A stretch of 64,000 nt of DNA from assembly GCA_018432315.1 (NCBI GenBank), contig JAHDLB010000027.1, positions 1 through 64,000 on the forward strand, read 5' to 3'. The notes beneath the pieces were generated by a model, which did not search any database, was not told the origin of the DNA, and was given only the letters and a program-made list of their open reading frames with translations. Each line of letters opens with the position of its first letter. Positions within the stretch are counted from its first letter, which is position 1. This DNA comes from Anaerolineae bacterium. GTDB lineage: Bacteria > Chloroflexota > Anaerolineae > Aggregatilineales > Aggregatilineaceae. Made by a program: the position numbers and the translations under genes. Shown here in pieces: positions 1 through 10,516 of the stretch.

Positions 1-63
1 CACGCGCGGGTCGGGCATATCCCCAAAGTAGACTTCCAGGCTGACGTGCGCTTCGTCGTCCAT
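1..63 (-). CDS. N-terminal fragment of a protein, possibly an ISAs1-type transposase
   Basis: A minus-strand reading frame starts with ATG at position 63 and stays open for 21 codons to the window edge. A purine-rich stretch (gagagaagagg) lies just upstream of the start and serves as a ribosome binding site. The residues seen include the string YFGDMPDPRV. This resembles the F-x(2,4)-DPR segment at the start of ISAs1-family (H-repeat) transposases, but 21 residues are far too few to decide. The gene diverges from the M16 protease. No terminal inverted repeat was recognised between positions 64 and 215. The open frame with a binding site is seen directly; the transposase identity is a weak inference. 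Confidence 0.45.
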   Translation of the reverse strand, partial: MDDEAHVSLEVYFGDMPDPRV

Positions 64-215
64 CTCAACCTCTTCTCTCTCCGTTGCGATGGATTCTAGC
101 GCCCCCCAGCTTTTATTCACGTTTTGATGCGTTTGCCCTGGATAGCCTCGGCGCGGCGATGAGTGTTACAATCTGTCCGTTTGGCCGTGAAATCATAGCT
201 GAGAGAAGAGCCTAT

Positions 216-3137
216 ATGACCGCCACTCACGATTTTGAACTGGTCGCCGAGCGCGAGATCGCCGAGTTGAACACCCAGGCGCGGCTCTACCGCCACCGGG
301 CGACGGGCGCGCGGGTGCTGTCGCTGGAAAATGACGACGAAAACAAGGTGTTCGGCATCACCTTCGCCACGCCGCCCACCGATTCGACCGGCCTGCCGCA
401 CATCATGGAGCATTCGGTACTGTGCGGGTCGCGCAAGTACCCGGTCAAAGAGCCGTTCGTCGAGCTGCTGAAGGGATCGCTCCAGACGTTTCTGAACGCG
501 ATGACGTTTTCCGACAAGACGTGCTACCCGGTCGCCAGCCAGAACGTGCAGGACTTCTACAACCTGATCGACGTCTATCTGGATGCAGTGTTCTACCCGA
601 ACATCACCCCCCAGACGCTCCAGCAGGAGGGATGGCATTACGAGCTCGACAGCCCGGATGCGCCCTTGAGTTTCAAGGGAGTCGTGTTCAACGAGATGAA
701 GGGCGCCTACTCGGACCCGGAGAACTTCCTCTACCGGGAGATCGAGCAGTCGCTGTTCCCCGACAACACCTACGGCGTCGATTCGGGCGGCGATCCGGCT
801 GTGATCCCCGACCTGACCTACGCGCAGTTCAAACGCTTTCACGAGGTCCACTATCACCCGTCCAACGCGTTCATCTTCTTCTATGGCGACGACGACCCCG
901 CCGAGCGGCTGCGCATCCTCCAGCCTTACCTGGACGGTTTCGAGCCGATCGACGTCGATGCTGCCGTGGCCGTGCAGCCCACGTTCGACGAGCCGCGCCA
1001 CCTGACGTACGGGTACGATGCCGGCGACGAAGGCGAGGACGCCAAGAAGACGATGGTCACCGTCAACTGGGCGCTGGACGAAGTGACCGACGTCGAGGCC
1101 ACACTGGCGCTGAGCATCCTCAACCACATCCTGGTGGGCACGCCCGCCTCGCCGCTGCGCAAAGCCCTGATCGACTCCGGCCTGGGCGAGGACCTGGTCG
1201 GGGTAGGGCTGGAGTTGGACACGCGCCAGGCGTATTTTTCGACTGGCCTGAAGGGAATCGTGCGGGACGATGTGGGCCGCGTGGAGGACCTGATCGTGAC
1301 GACACTGGCGGCCCTGGTCGAGGACGGCATCGAGCCGGAGATGATCGAGGCGGCGGTCAACACGGTCGAGTTCCGGCTGCGCGAGAACAACACGGGCTCG
1401 TACCCGCACGGCCTGCTGTTGATGCTGCGGGCGCTGCGCCCGTGGCTGCACGGCGGCGATCCGCTCGCGCCACTGGCCTTCGAGGCGCCGCTGGCGGCGA
1501 TCAAGCAAAAGCTCGCGGACGATCCCGCCTATTTCGAGGGCCTGATCGCCCGGCGCTTCCTGCGCAACCCGCACCGGACGACGGTCGTGCTCCACCCCGA
1601 TCCGGAGGTCAGGCGGCGGCGCGAGGCTGCCGAGCGCGAGCGGCTCGACGCGGCGCGCTCGGCCATGAGCCAGGACGATCTGCGCCGCGTGATGGACGAA
1701 ACGCGGCAGCTCAAAGCGGCGCAGGAAACGCCGGATTCGCCTGAGGCCCTGGCGACGATCCCCACGCTGACGCTCGACGACCTGGACCGCGAGAACAAGA
1801 CCATCCCGCTGGACGTGTCCGACTCGCACGGCTGCACGGTCCTGTTTCACGACCTGTTCACCAACGGGATCGTGTACCTGGACCTGGGCTTCAATTTGCG
1901 GGCGCTCCCGCAGGAGGCGCTGCCATACGTCCCGCTGTTCGGGCGCGCGCTGCTCGAAATGGGCACCGAAACCGAGGATTACGTCAAACTGGCGCAGCGC
2001 ATCGGGCGCAAGACCGGCGGCATTCAGGCGGTGCAGTTCACGTCGGCGGCCCACAACAGCGACAGGGCCGCCGCGTGGGGCGTGCTGCGCGGTAAGGCGA
2101 CCGTCGAGCAGGCGGGCGACCTGTTCGACATCCTGCATGACGTGCTGCTCACGGCGCGGCTGGACGATCGGGCGCGCTTTCGCCAGCTCGTGCTGGAGGA
2201 AAAAGCCTCGCAGGAATCCGGGCTGGTCTACCAGGGACACGTGGTGGTCCGCACCCGGCTGCAAGCGGCCCTGAACGAAAGCGACTGGGTGAGCGAGCAG
2301 ATCGGCGGCGTGAGCTACCTGCTGTTCCTGCGCCAGTTGGCCGAGCGCGTCGATAGCGACTGGCCCGCTGTGCGCGACATGCTGGAGGGCATCCGCCAGC
2401 GGCTGGTCAACCGCCGGGCGATGGTGGCGAACGTCACCCTCGACGAAGCCGCCTGGCGCCAGGTTCGTCCCCGGCTCGACGATCTGCTGGCCGGGCTGCC
2501 CGCGGCGGAGCCGGAGTGGCATCGCTGGGCGTGGCGCGGCGACGCCTCCCACGAGGGGCTGATCATTCCCGCCCAGGTGAACTACGTGGGCAAGGGCGCC
2601 GACCTGTACGCGCTGGGCTACCAGCGGCACGGCTCGGTGATCCCGATCCTGAACTTCGTGCGCACGACGTGGCTGTGGGAGCGCGTCCGCGTGCATGGCG
2701 GCGCCTACGGCGGGTTCGCCGTGTTCGACTGGCGGTCGGGCGCGTTGGCGTACCTGTCCTATCGCGATCCGAATTTGGCGGCGACCATCGAGAACTACGA
2801 CCGGACCGGCGCGTTTTTACGCAAACTGGACTTGAGCCGCGACGAGCTGGTGAAAAGCGTGATCGGCGCGATCGCCATGCTGGACACGTACCAACTGCCC
2901 GACGCCAAAGGCTACACGTCGTTCCAGCGCTACCTGATCGGCGAGACGGACGCGCTGCGCCAGGAACTGCGCGACGAGGTTCTGGGCACGACGCCGGAGC
3001 ATTTCCGCCAGTTTGCGGACGTTCTCGACCGGGTGAGCGCCGAGGGGCTGGTCGTGGTGCTGGGGGCACAGGACGCGCTCGAAGCGGCGAACGCCGCGCA
3101 CCAGGACGGTTGGCTCAGAATCACCCGGGTGCTGTAG
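216..3137 (+). CDS. M16C family zinc metalloprotease (presequence protease/insulinase-like)
   Basis: This 973-residue protein has the full length of the M16C (PreP/falcilysin-like) peptidases, which degrade peptides inside a closed two-halved chamber. The inverted zinc motif HxxEH is present as HIMEH at residues 62-66. The downstream acidic ligand region FNEMKGAYSD follows near residue 160, typical of this clade. The C-terminal half is the catalytically inactive repeat of the fold, with the RxxY-like substrate-clamping region expected near the end. No signal peptide is seen, so it is probably cytoplasmic. The frame is open further upstream to position 84, but the ATG at 216 has a GAGAGAAGAG binding site and begins where family similarity begins. 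It is monocistronic and is followed by a hairpin. Confidence 0.93.
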   Translation: MTATHDFELVAEREIAELNTQARLYRHRATGARVLSLENDDENKVFGITFATPPTDSTGLPHIMEHSVLCGSRKYPVKEPFVELLKGSLQTFLNAMTFSDKTCYPVASQNVQDFYNLIDVYLDAVFYPNITPQTLQQEGWHYELDSPDAPLSFKGVVFNEMKGAYSDPENFLYREIEQSLFPDNTYGVDSGGDPAVIPDLTYAQFKRFHEVHYHPSNAFIFFYGDDDPAERLRILQPYLDGFEPIDVDAAVAVQPTFDEPRHLTYGYDAGDEGEDAKKTMVTVNWALDEVTDVEATLALSILNHILVGTPASPLRKALIDSGLGEDLVGVGLELDTRQAYFSTGLKGIVRDDVGRVEDLIVTTLAALVEDGIEPEMIEAAVNTVEFRLRENNTGSYPHGLLLMLRALRPWLHGGDPLAPLAFEAPLAAIKQKLADDPAYFEGLIARRFLRNPHRTTVVLHPDPEVRRRREAAERERLDAARSAMSQDDLRRVMDETRQLKAAQETPDSPEALATIPTLTLDDLDRENKTIPLDVSDSHGCTVLFHDLFTNGIVYLDLGFNLRALPQEALPYVPLFGRALLEMGTETEDYVKLAQRIGRKTGGIQAVQFTSAAHNSDRAAAWGVLRGKATVEQAGDLFDILHDVLLTARLDDRARFRQLVLEEKASQESGLVYQGHVVVRTRLQAALNESDWVSEQIGGVSYLLFLRQLAERVDSDWPAVRDMLEGIRQRLVNRRAMVANVTLDEAAWRQVRPRLDDLLAGLPAAEPEWHRWAWRGDASHEGLIIPAQVNYVGKGADLYALGYQRHGSVIPILNFVRTTWLWERVRVHGGAYGGFAVFDWRSGALAYLSYRDPNLAATIENYDRTGAFLRKLDLSRDELVKSVIGAIAMLDTYQLPDAKGYTSFQRYLIGETDALRQELRDEVLGTTPEHFRQFADVLDRVSAEGLVVVLGAQDALEAANAAHQDGWLRITRVL

Positions 3138-3158
3138 TCCCGTTTCACCGCGATCGAT

Positions 3159-3187
3159 GGCCCGCGAACGACAACCGCTCGCGGGCC
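3159..3187 (+). terminator. Hairpin after the M16 protease gene
   Basis: GGCCCGCGA and TCGCGGGCC form a perfect 9-bp stem with an 11-base loop, starting 21 bases after the protease stop codon. There is no clear T-run. A TATAAT hexamer at 3191-3196 directly follows and may be the -10 element for the EamA gene, although no good -35 was found. Confidence 0.5.
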
Positions 3188-3269
3188 CGTTATAATAGCG
3201 GCCTGCCCACGGGATGGCTCCCAAAAGTACACGAGCGGGCCGCACGACACAACGGCCCAGGAGACACTC

Positions 3270-4217
3270 ATGACCGAACATGCCCACGAGGCGGCTGCTC
3301 CCGCGGTAGTGCGCGGCTGGCAGCCTTACGCGGCACTCTTCATCGGGGTGCTGGCCGTTTCGACGGCGGCGATCTTCATCCGGCTGGCACAGGCGGAGGG
3401 CGCGCCGTCGCTGGTGCTGGCCGCGGCGCGGCTGTCGGTCGCGTCGGTAGTGCTGACGCCGATTGTGCTGCGCCGCCACCGCGCCGAGCTGCGCACGATC
3501 CAGGTGCGCGACATCTGGCTGGCGGTGGCGTCGGGCGTGGTGCTGGGGCTGCACTTCGCTTCGTGGATCTCCTCGCTGGAATACACGGCTGTCGTCAACA
3601 GCGTGACCCTGGTCACGACCAACCCGCTGTGGGTGGCGCTGATGGCGCCGCTGGTCCTCCACGAGCGGGTGGGGCGGTGGGCGCTCACCGGGCTGGTGCT
3701 CGCGCTGGTCGGAGGGACGGTCGTGGCGCTGAGCGGCGAGGCCGGGACCCCGCCGACACGGCAAGAGCCGCTGTTGGGCAACGGGCTGGCGCTGTTCGGC
3801 GCGTGGATGGTGTCGATCTACTTCGTCATTGGTCGCCAGCTTCGCGCCCGCCTGAGCGTGATCGCGTATATCTGGCTGGTCTACAGCGTGGCGGCGGCGC
3901 TGCTGGTGATCGTCGTCCTGGTGTCCGGCCAGCAGGTGCGGGGTCTGCCGGGCGAGGCGTATCTGTGGATGGTGTTGATGGGCCTCGTGCCGCAGCTCAT
4001 CGGCCACTCCTCGTTCAATTACGCGCTGGGATTTCTACCGGCGGCTTACGTCAGCATGGTGGTCCTGGTCGAGCCGGTGGGCAGCGGCCTGCTGGCAATG
4101 CTGTTCCTGGACGAGTGGCCGGTTCCCTTACAGCTCGCCGGTGCGACGTTGATCCTGGCCGGGATCGCGCTCGCCACGCGCGAATCCAGGGTTGGAAAAA
4201 CGGGCGTGTCGGATTAG
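3270..4217 (+). CDS. EamA/DMT family membrane transporter
   Basis: The 315-residue protein is almost entirely hydrophobic, with about ten predicted membrane helices. It has the duplicated EamA (DUF6) architecture of the drug/metabolite transporter superfamily. Helix one (residues about 17-35) carries the FIGVLAVSTAAIFIRLA pattern, and the second repeat begins near residue 170 (LFGAWMVSIYFVIGR). The C-terminal part has the common LVEPVGSGLLA and FLDEWP motif of EamA proteins. Substrates of this family range from amino acids and nucleotides to drugs, and none can be named from sequence. The start at 3270 has an AGGAGA binding site. It sits alone between the protease and the Tat-like gene. Confidence 0.9.
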   Translation: MTEHAHEAAAPAVVRGWQPYAALFIGVLAVSTAAIFIRLAQAEGAPSLVLAAARLSVASVVLTPIVLRRHRAELRTIQVRDIWLAVASGVVLGLHFASWISSLEYTAVVNSVTLVTTNPLWVALMAPLVLHERVGRWALTGLVLALVGGTVVALSGEAGTPPTRQEPLLGNGLALFGAWMVSIYFVIGRQLRARLSVIAYIWLVYSVAAALLVIVVLVSGQQVRGLPGEAYLWMVLMGLVPQLIGHSSFNYALGFLPAAYVSMVVLVEPVGSGLLAMLFLDEWPVPLQLAGATLILAGIALATRESRVGKTGVSD

Positions 4218-4255
4218 ACTTGGTAGTGAAATGGCTTTAGGACGAGGGTAAGCGC

Positions 4256-4726
4256 ATGGACGGAATATTCGGTGTAGGGTTGGCGGAAATGTTGATTATC
4301 GCGCTGGCGCTGTTCATCATCGGCGGCCCGGAGAACACGGCCAAATGGGCGCGCGAGCTGGGCAAGATGGTCTACAAGGGGCGGAAGATGTGGGCCGACG
4401 TGATGGCCCAGATGGAGCAGGAACTGGGGCCGGAAGGCAAGGAACTGATGGACGTCACGCGCGAGCTGGGCCAGGGCGCGCGCGAGCTGCGGCAGATGTC
4501 GCCCACCAAGCGCGTGCTGGGCGAGACGATGCGCATGGTCGAGTCCTCGGTCGACGTCAAGGAGTCCGGGGCTGTCAAGCCGCGCTCCGGCACGTCCGAG
4601 CCGGCTTCAGATGCCGAGCCGGAGACCGCCGCCGGCGCGTCGAACAACGGCCAGAACAGCGACCAGAGCAACGGCCAGAACGAAGAGAAAAAATACCGGG
4701 CGTGGCTCCCGCCCAAAGACGAATAA
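4256..4726 (+). CDS. TatA/TatB-like Sec-independent translocase component
   Basis: The protein has 156 residues. The N-terminus has one short membrane helix (residues about 5-22), a GG(P) hinge at 23-25 and then a long amphipathic helix (residues 26-90) rich in Lys, Glu and Met. This is the MttA/Hcf106 fold of TatA and TatB, which builds the Tat pore for folded proteins. The length and extended helix are closer to TatB than TatA. Residues 100-156 form a disordered, Ser/Glu/Asn/Gln-rich tail with a repeated GQN/NGQN pattern. No tatC lies in the window. The Tat-type RRNFLK leader of the complex III subunit at 54.1 kb is a possible client. TatA or TatB cannot be separated here. Confidence 0.85.
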   Translation: MDGIFGVGLAEMLIIALALFIIGGPENTAKWARELGKMVYKGRKMWADVMAQMEQELGPEGKELMDVTRELGQGARELRQMSPTKRVLGETMRMVESSVDVKESGAVKPRSGTSEPASDAEPETAAGASNNGQNSDQSNGQNEEKKYRAWLPPKDE

Positions 4727-4789
4727 ACCCTCTCGGAAGCGTGCGCATCTCCACTTGAGAACCCCCCAAAAATTGGGTTGCTGGCCGGG

Positions 4790-4839
4790 TTGCTATCTGG
4801 CGGGCGATCCTCTATAATGTGATTACATCGGATTAATCA
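4790..4839 (+). promoter_or_regulatory. Promoter and probable operator of the GntR/kor genes
   Basis: TTGCTA at 4790-4795 and TATAAT at 4813-4818 are separated by 17 bases, a good sigma-70-type promoter. Immediately downstream is a perfect inverted repeat, TGATTA (4820-4825) and TAATCA (4834-4839) with an 8-base spacer, covering the expected transcription start. A second palindrome TGATCA follows at 4843-4848. This placement suits an operator for the adjacent GntR regulator; the binding itself is inferred. Confidence 0.6.
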
Positions 4840-4889
4840 TATTGATCAGATCATTTGAATGGGTTCGCAACCCATGAAGGCATTGTTGC

Positions 4890-5618
4890 ATGTCTGACTC
4901 TTTGATAGATGCAGACATTCTCCGCTACATCATCGAGCACCAGGTCAAGCCCGGCGAACGCCTCCCGACGATCTCCGAACTCAGCACCGAACTCGACGTC
5001 AGCGTCAGCAAAATCCGCGAGGAACTCGAAGTCGCCCGCGCGTTGGGCTTCGTCCAGATCAAGCCCCGCACCGGCACGCAGGTCCAGGCCTTCGACTTTG
5101 GCCCGGCAGCCAAGCTGAGCGTGCTCTATGCGCTGGGCCTCGACCGGTCCTACTTCCACGATTTCTCCCAACTGCGCATCGGCATCGAGTTGTATTTCTG
5201 GCACGAAGCTGTTGCCCTGCTTGGGCCCGACGATATCGCGCATTTGCGCCAGGTAGTGAGCTGCGCATTTGACAAGTTGAATCATGTCCCGATTGAAGTC
5301 CCGTTCAAGGAGCATCGCGATCTGCACTTAACCTTTTTTAAGCATCTCTCCAACCCGTTCGTTCAAGGATTGTTGGAAGCCTATTGGGTCGCCTATCAGG
5401 CGTTTGGGCTGGCGTTCTTCACGGAGCTGTCCTACCACCGGCAGGTGTGGGGTTATCACGAGCGCATGGTGGAATGCGTGGCGCGTGGGGACCTGGACGG
5501 AGGGCACCAGGCCCTGGCCGAGCATATGACCCTGTTACGGCGTATGCCGGTCGACGCTGAGGCGAATGGCGCAAGCTCCAATATTCCAAAACCCGGCATC
5601 TATTTAGGTTTTGAGTGA
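4890..5618 (+). CDS. GntR family transcriptional regulator (FadR/FCD type)
   Basis: The 242-residue protein has an N-terminal winged helix (residues about 5-70) with the GntR pattern GERLPTISELSTELDVSVSKIREEL. It is followed by an all-helical C-terminal effector domain of the FCD/FadR class (residues about 80-220) that includes His residues typical of the metal/ligand pocket (for example around HRDLHLTFF). Such regulators respond to small carboxylates or acyl compounds. It lies 28 bases upstream of korA on the same strand, so control of 2-oxoacid oxidation is a reasonable inference. A palindrome over its own promoter suggests autoregulation. The effector is unknown. Confidence 0.9.
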   Translation: MSDSLIDADILRYIIEHQVKPGERLPTISELSTELDVSVSKIREELEVARALGFVQIKPRTGTQVQAFDFGPAAKLSVLYALGLDRSYFHDFSQLRIGIELYFWHEAVALLGPDDIAHLRQVVSCAFDKLNHVPIEVPFKEHRDLHLTFFKHLSNPFVQGLLEAYWVAYQAFGLAFFTELSYHRQVWGYHERMVECVARGDLDGGHQALAEHMTLLRRMPVDAEANGASSNIPKPGIYLGFE

Positions 5619-5646
5619 TTGACTACACTCAGGAGCGTACCGTGTT

Positions 5647-7473
<1,827 letters not shown>

Positions 7474-7477
7474 CAAT

Positions 7478-8515
7478 ATGGGAACGCGTGTCAACCTCAT
7501 TGGATTGCAGCGTAACGATTACAAGGGCGGCGACTCGACTCTGTGCCAGGGATGCGGCCACAACTCCATCTCGAACCAGATCGTCGCGGTGTGTTACGAG
7601 CTTTCGATCAACCCGCACGACGTGATCAAGCTGAGCGGCATCGGCTGCTCCAGCAAATCGCCCGCCTATTTCCTCAATCGCTCGCATGGCTTCAACGCGC
7701 TGCACGGGCGCATGCCCGCCATCGCGACCGGCTCGACCACGGCCAACAACCGCCTGATCGCGATCGGCGTCAGCGGCGACGGCGATACGGGCAGCATCGG
7801 CCTGGGGCAGTTCAAACACATGGTGCGTCGCAACGTGCCGGTGGTGTACATCGTCGAGAATAACGGCGTGTACGGCCTGACGAAGGGCCAGTTCTCCGCC
7901 ACGGCGGACATCGGCCAGGAACTGAAGTATGCCGGCATGAACGAACTGCCGCCGATCGATATCTGCCTGGAAGCGCTGGCTGCGGATGCGTCGTTCGTAG
8001 CGCGCTCGTTTGCGGGTGACTCGAAGCAGGTGCGCGAGCTGCTCAAAGCGGCCATTCGCCATCGCGGCACCGCGGTGCTCGATATCATCAGCCCGTGCGT
8101 CACGTTCAACAACCACGAGTCATCGACCAAGAGCTATCCGTACGGCAAGGTCCACGAAGAGCCGCTGCAGGACATCACCTTCATCCCGGAACAGGAACCG
8201 ATCATCGTCGATATGATGGAGCCGGGGCAGGTTCAGGCGGTGGAACTGCACGATGGGTCGCACCTGGTGCTCAAGAAGCTGGACCCGGACAAGCACGATC
8301 CGACCGACAAGATGGCGGCTTTCCGCCTGATCGAGGAGGCGCGCGAGGCCAACCAGTTTATCACGGGCCTGATCTACGTCGAAGAGGACCGGCCCACGCT
8401 GGCCGAGACCAGCCACATGGTCGACACGCCGCTGGTTCACCTGACCGACGAACAACTCCGCCCGCCCCGCGAAAAACTGGACAGGCTGCTGGATCACCTG
8501 ACCTGCTGCAACTAG
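7478..8515 (+). CDS. korB: 2-oxoacid:ferredoxin oxidoreductase, beta subunit
   Basis: The 345-residue beta subunit binds thiamine diphosphate and one [4Fe-4S] cluster. CQGC at residues 23-26, Cys57 in GIGCSSK and a fourth Cys in SPCVTF match the cluster ligands. The thiamine diphosphate motif is GDGDTGSIGLGQFKHMVRRN, ending with NNGVYGLT. The gene is translationally close to korA (four bases between them, AGGAGCGG binding site) and ends the operon before a strong hairpin with a T-run. The C-terminal region after residue 230 is longer than in the shortest KorB proteins but normal for bacterial members. Confidence 0.93.
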   Translation: MGTRVNLIGLQRNDYKGGDSTLCQGCGHNSISNQIVAVCYELSINPHDVIKLSGIGCSSKSPAYFLNRSHGFNALHGRMPAIATGSTTANNRLIAIGVSGDGDTGSIGLGQFKHMVRRNVPVVYIVENNGVYGLTKGQFSATADIGQELKYAGMNELPPIDICLEALAADASFVARSFAGDSKQVRELLKAAIRHRGTAVLDIISPCVTFNNHESSTKSYPYGKVHEEPLQDITFIPEQEPIIVDMMEPGQVQAVELHDGSHLVLKKLDPDKHDPTDKMAAFRLIEEAREANQFITGLIYVEEDRPTLAETSHMVDTPLVHLTDEQLRPPREKLDRLLDHLTCCN

Positions 8516-8530
8516 CGAGTCGAGTCGTAG

Positions 8531-8571
8531 CGGCGGTCTCTCCGGAGCAGGGGAGGCCGCCGTTTTTGTTT
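8531..8571 (+). terminator. Terminator of the kor operon
   Basis: CGGCGG and CCGCCG close an outer stem around a pyrimidine/purine inner stem (CTCTCC with GGGGAG). It is followed by TTTTTGTTT. It begins 16 bases after the korB stop codon and may also insulate the convergent gene downstream. Confidence 0.8.
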
Positions 8572-8581
8572 GGGGCGCGTG

Positions 8582-9238
8582 TCAGCCGCTCTCGTCGAGG
8601 ACCAACTGCCGTCGGTGAATGCGCGCCTGGGCGAGGTCCAGCCCCAGCGCGTCGAGCAGTTCGTCCGCGCGCCCGTTGCCCCGGTCGCCGGTGACCAGCC
8701 GCGCGACCAGGCTACCGTCGCCGTCCACGGACAGATCCACGATCAGCGGGCGCAGGTCGTAGGTCTTGTTGTTGCGCGTCCGCGGGATTTCGGGTTGGGC
8801 GAGCAGCTCGTCCGCCCGCGCCCGCAGGTCGTCCGGCCCGATTGACTCGTCGAGCAGCGTAAAGGTGTATTCCGACTCCGTGACCAGGGTGGGCAGCGCC
8901 GCCTGCTTGACCGGCACCTCGTCGAGCGCGTAGATTTCCAGGCCGGATGGGCTGCTGGCTTGCAGCCGGGGGCGCCAATCGCCCTGCAGCGAGCCGGGCA
9001 GGCGTTCGGTCAGCCAGATATCCAGGTATTCGCTCTCGCTGGTGGCGCCGACCAGCAGCGCCGCCGCGAACTGCATCCGCGGGCGCGGGTTGAAGCCCTG
9101 CGAATATTCGAGCGGGATCTCGGCGCGCCGCAGCACTCGCTCCCAGGTCTTGGATAGGTCGAGATGGCCCACGTAGCGCAGCGGCCCGTGCTTGCCGAAC
9201 CGGATGCGCAGCCGTTGTTGTGTCAGTGGTTGGTTCAT
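8582..9238 (-). CDS. DUF2344 / TIGR03936 family protein (radical SAM-associated)
   Basis: The 218-residue protein matches the DUF2344 family: RIRFGKHGPLRYVGHLDL near the start, then RAEIPLEYSQGFNPRPRM and the ESEYLDI segment. In many bacteria this domain is fused to, or encoded next to, a radical SAM protein and lies near RNase E/G or ribosomal protein genes. Here it stands alone, with no radical SAM partner in the window. Its reaction is not established. The ATG at 9238 was chosen because similarity starts there. A TATAAT on the minus strand (9251 to 9246) would place transcription initiation almost at the start codon, so a leaderless message is possible. It converges with korB. Confidence 0.82.
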   Translation of the reverse strand: MNQPLTQQRLRIRFGKHGPLRYVGHLDLSKTWERVLRRAEIPLEYSQGFNPRPRMQFAAALLVGATSESEYLDIWLTERLPGSLQGDWRPRLQASSPSGLEIYALDEVPVKQAALPTLVTESEYTFTLLDESIGPDDLRARADELLAQPEIPRTRNNKTYDLRPLIVDLSVDGDGSLVARLVTGDRGNGRADELLDALGLDLAQARIHRRQLVLDESG

Positions 9239-9372
9239 GGCGTGCATTATAGCAAACAGGCCCGGTTCAGGACCAGGGTGGGCTAGTGAGGGCCCGGTTT
9301 GCCTGGTATACTGGCACCCGTTGCAGGTACGCGACGCAGCGTAACCTTTGCCGTGATGAGGTGTTAGTACGC

Positions 9373-9993
9373 ATGACCAGGCCGAATACAAATGGAGGCC
9401 GCGCGTATGCCGAGGCCGGCGACGCCCAGTTGGTCGAGTGGGCCCAGGCCGACGACCCGACCGCGTTTGGCGAGTTGTATACGCGTTACGTCCAGAAAAT
9501 TTACAACTATGTGTACTACCGGACCGGGAACCATCACGACGCCGAAGACCTGACCTCTCGCGTGTTCTTCCGGGCGCTGGGTCACATCGGCCACTACAAC
9601 GATCGCGGGGTGCCGTTCTCGGCGTGGCTGTACCGGATTGCGCATAACCTGGTGGCGAACTGGCACCGCGACCGGGGACGTCAGAAGATCGTCCCGCTGG
9701 ACGAAACGATCATGAGCGGGCACGGCTTCAGCGCGCCCGAAGCGCTGGCCGAGTCGCTGGAAGAAGAAGAGATGCTGCTCCGGTCGATTCGCGAACTGCC
9801 GCCCGACCGCCAGCAGTTGTTGATCTTGAAGTTCGTCGAGCGCCTGTCCAATGCCGAAATCGGCGCGATCATGAACCGGACCGAGGGCGCGATCAAATCG
9901 CTGTACCATCGCACGCTGCTGTCGCTGCGTGATGTGCTCGAAAACCAGGACGGGTCCGAGCCTCGACCCCGCCGCCGGCGGTTCGGCCTGTGA
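9373..9993 (+). CDS. ECF-type RNA polymerase sigma factor
   Basis: The 206-residue protein has sigma-70 region 2 (residues about 25-100; DPTAFGELYTRYV, DAEDLTSRVFFRAL, FSAWLYRIAHNLVANWHRDR). After a short linker comes region 4 (about 135-190; ELPPDRQQLLILKFVERLSNAEIGAIM, AIKSLYHRTLLSLR). There is no region 3, which defines the extracytoplasmic-function group. It redirects RNA polymerase to a small regulon. The ATG at 9373 begins the conserved part; the frame is open upstream to 9286. The next gene encodes a short protein with one C-terminal membrane helix that may act as its anti-sigma factor. A TATACT hexamer at 9307-9312 lies upstream without a convincing -35. Confidence 0.92.
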   Translation: MTRPNTNGGRAYAEAGDAQLVEWAQADDPTAFGELYTRYVQKIYNYVYYRTGNHHDAEDLTSRVFFRALGHIGHYNDRGVPFSAWLYRIAHNLVANWHRDRGRQKIVPLDETIMSGHGFSAPEALAESLEEEEMLLRSIRELPPDRQQLLILKFVERLSNAEIGAIMNRTEGAIKSLYHRTLLSLRDVLENQDGSEPRPRRRRFGL

Positions 9994-10038
9994 TCCGCCG
10001 GGCGTGCCAACATCGTGACTCATGCCGAGGTGAAACCA

Positions 10039-10452
10039 ATGTCATTCGATCTGTTCAACCGCCGCACCCATCGCCCGCACCGGCAACTGGCCGAGTTTCT
10101 CGCCGATCACGCGGACGCGCTGCTGGGCGACAGTGTGGACCTGGACCGCCTGATCGCGCCGTATGACCGGATCGCGATCGATCAGGTGGAGGGCTTCGTC
10201 GCTGTGGCCGAACGTCTCAGCCGGTCGCTGGTCGACGTGAAACCGTCCGACCTGTTCGTCGAGCACCTGCGCCAGCAGTTGCTGTACGGTCAGGAACCGG
10301 AGCGGCGGACGTGGTGGCAGCGGCTGCGCCGGTTGCCGCCGCGAACGCAGTTGGCCGCCGGGATTGGCGGCGCGACGCTCACCGCGGGCGTCGTGTTGAT
10401 CGCCTCGCGGCCCTTCGTCATAGATGCGCTGACGTCCTGGCGCGAGCGCTGA
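10039..10452 (+). CDS. Small membrane-anchored protein, possible anti-sigma partner
   Basis: This 137-residue protein is not recognised as a known family. Residues 1-90 are soluble, acidic and helical, with several Asp-Leu-(hydrophobic) repeats. Residues about 102-125 (QLAAGIGGATLTAGVVLIAS) form one membrane helix near the C-terminus. It follows the ECF sigma factor by 45 bases with its own GAGGTGA binding site, the usual position of an anti-sigma factor. It lacks the Hx3Cx2C zinc motif of the common class. The ATG at 10039 is preferred over the GTG at 10015 because of the binding site. The anti-sigma role is inferred only from position and topology. Confidence 0.7.
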   Translation: MSFDLFNRRTHRPHRQLAEFLADHADALLGDSVDLDRLIAPYDRIAIDQVEGFVAVAERLSRSLVDVKPSDLFVEHLRQQLLYGQEPERRTWWQRLRRLPPRTQLAAGIGGATLTAGVVLIASRPFVIDALTSWRER

Positions 10453-10516
10453 ACGCCCGCAGCCTGATAGTCGTTCTCTCGATTGACATGATCCGAACCT
10501 TCGGGAGGGTGTATCG

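Noticed and set aside
117-2696. An 859-codon minus-strand open frame across the M16 protease
   Set aside because: The plus-strand protein has the HxxEH motif and full family length. The opposite frame is a GC-driven shadow.
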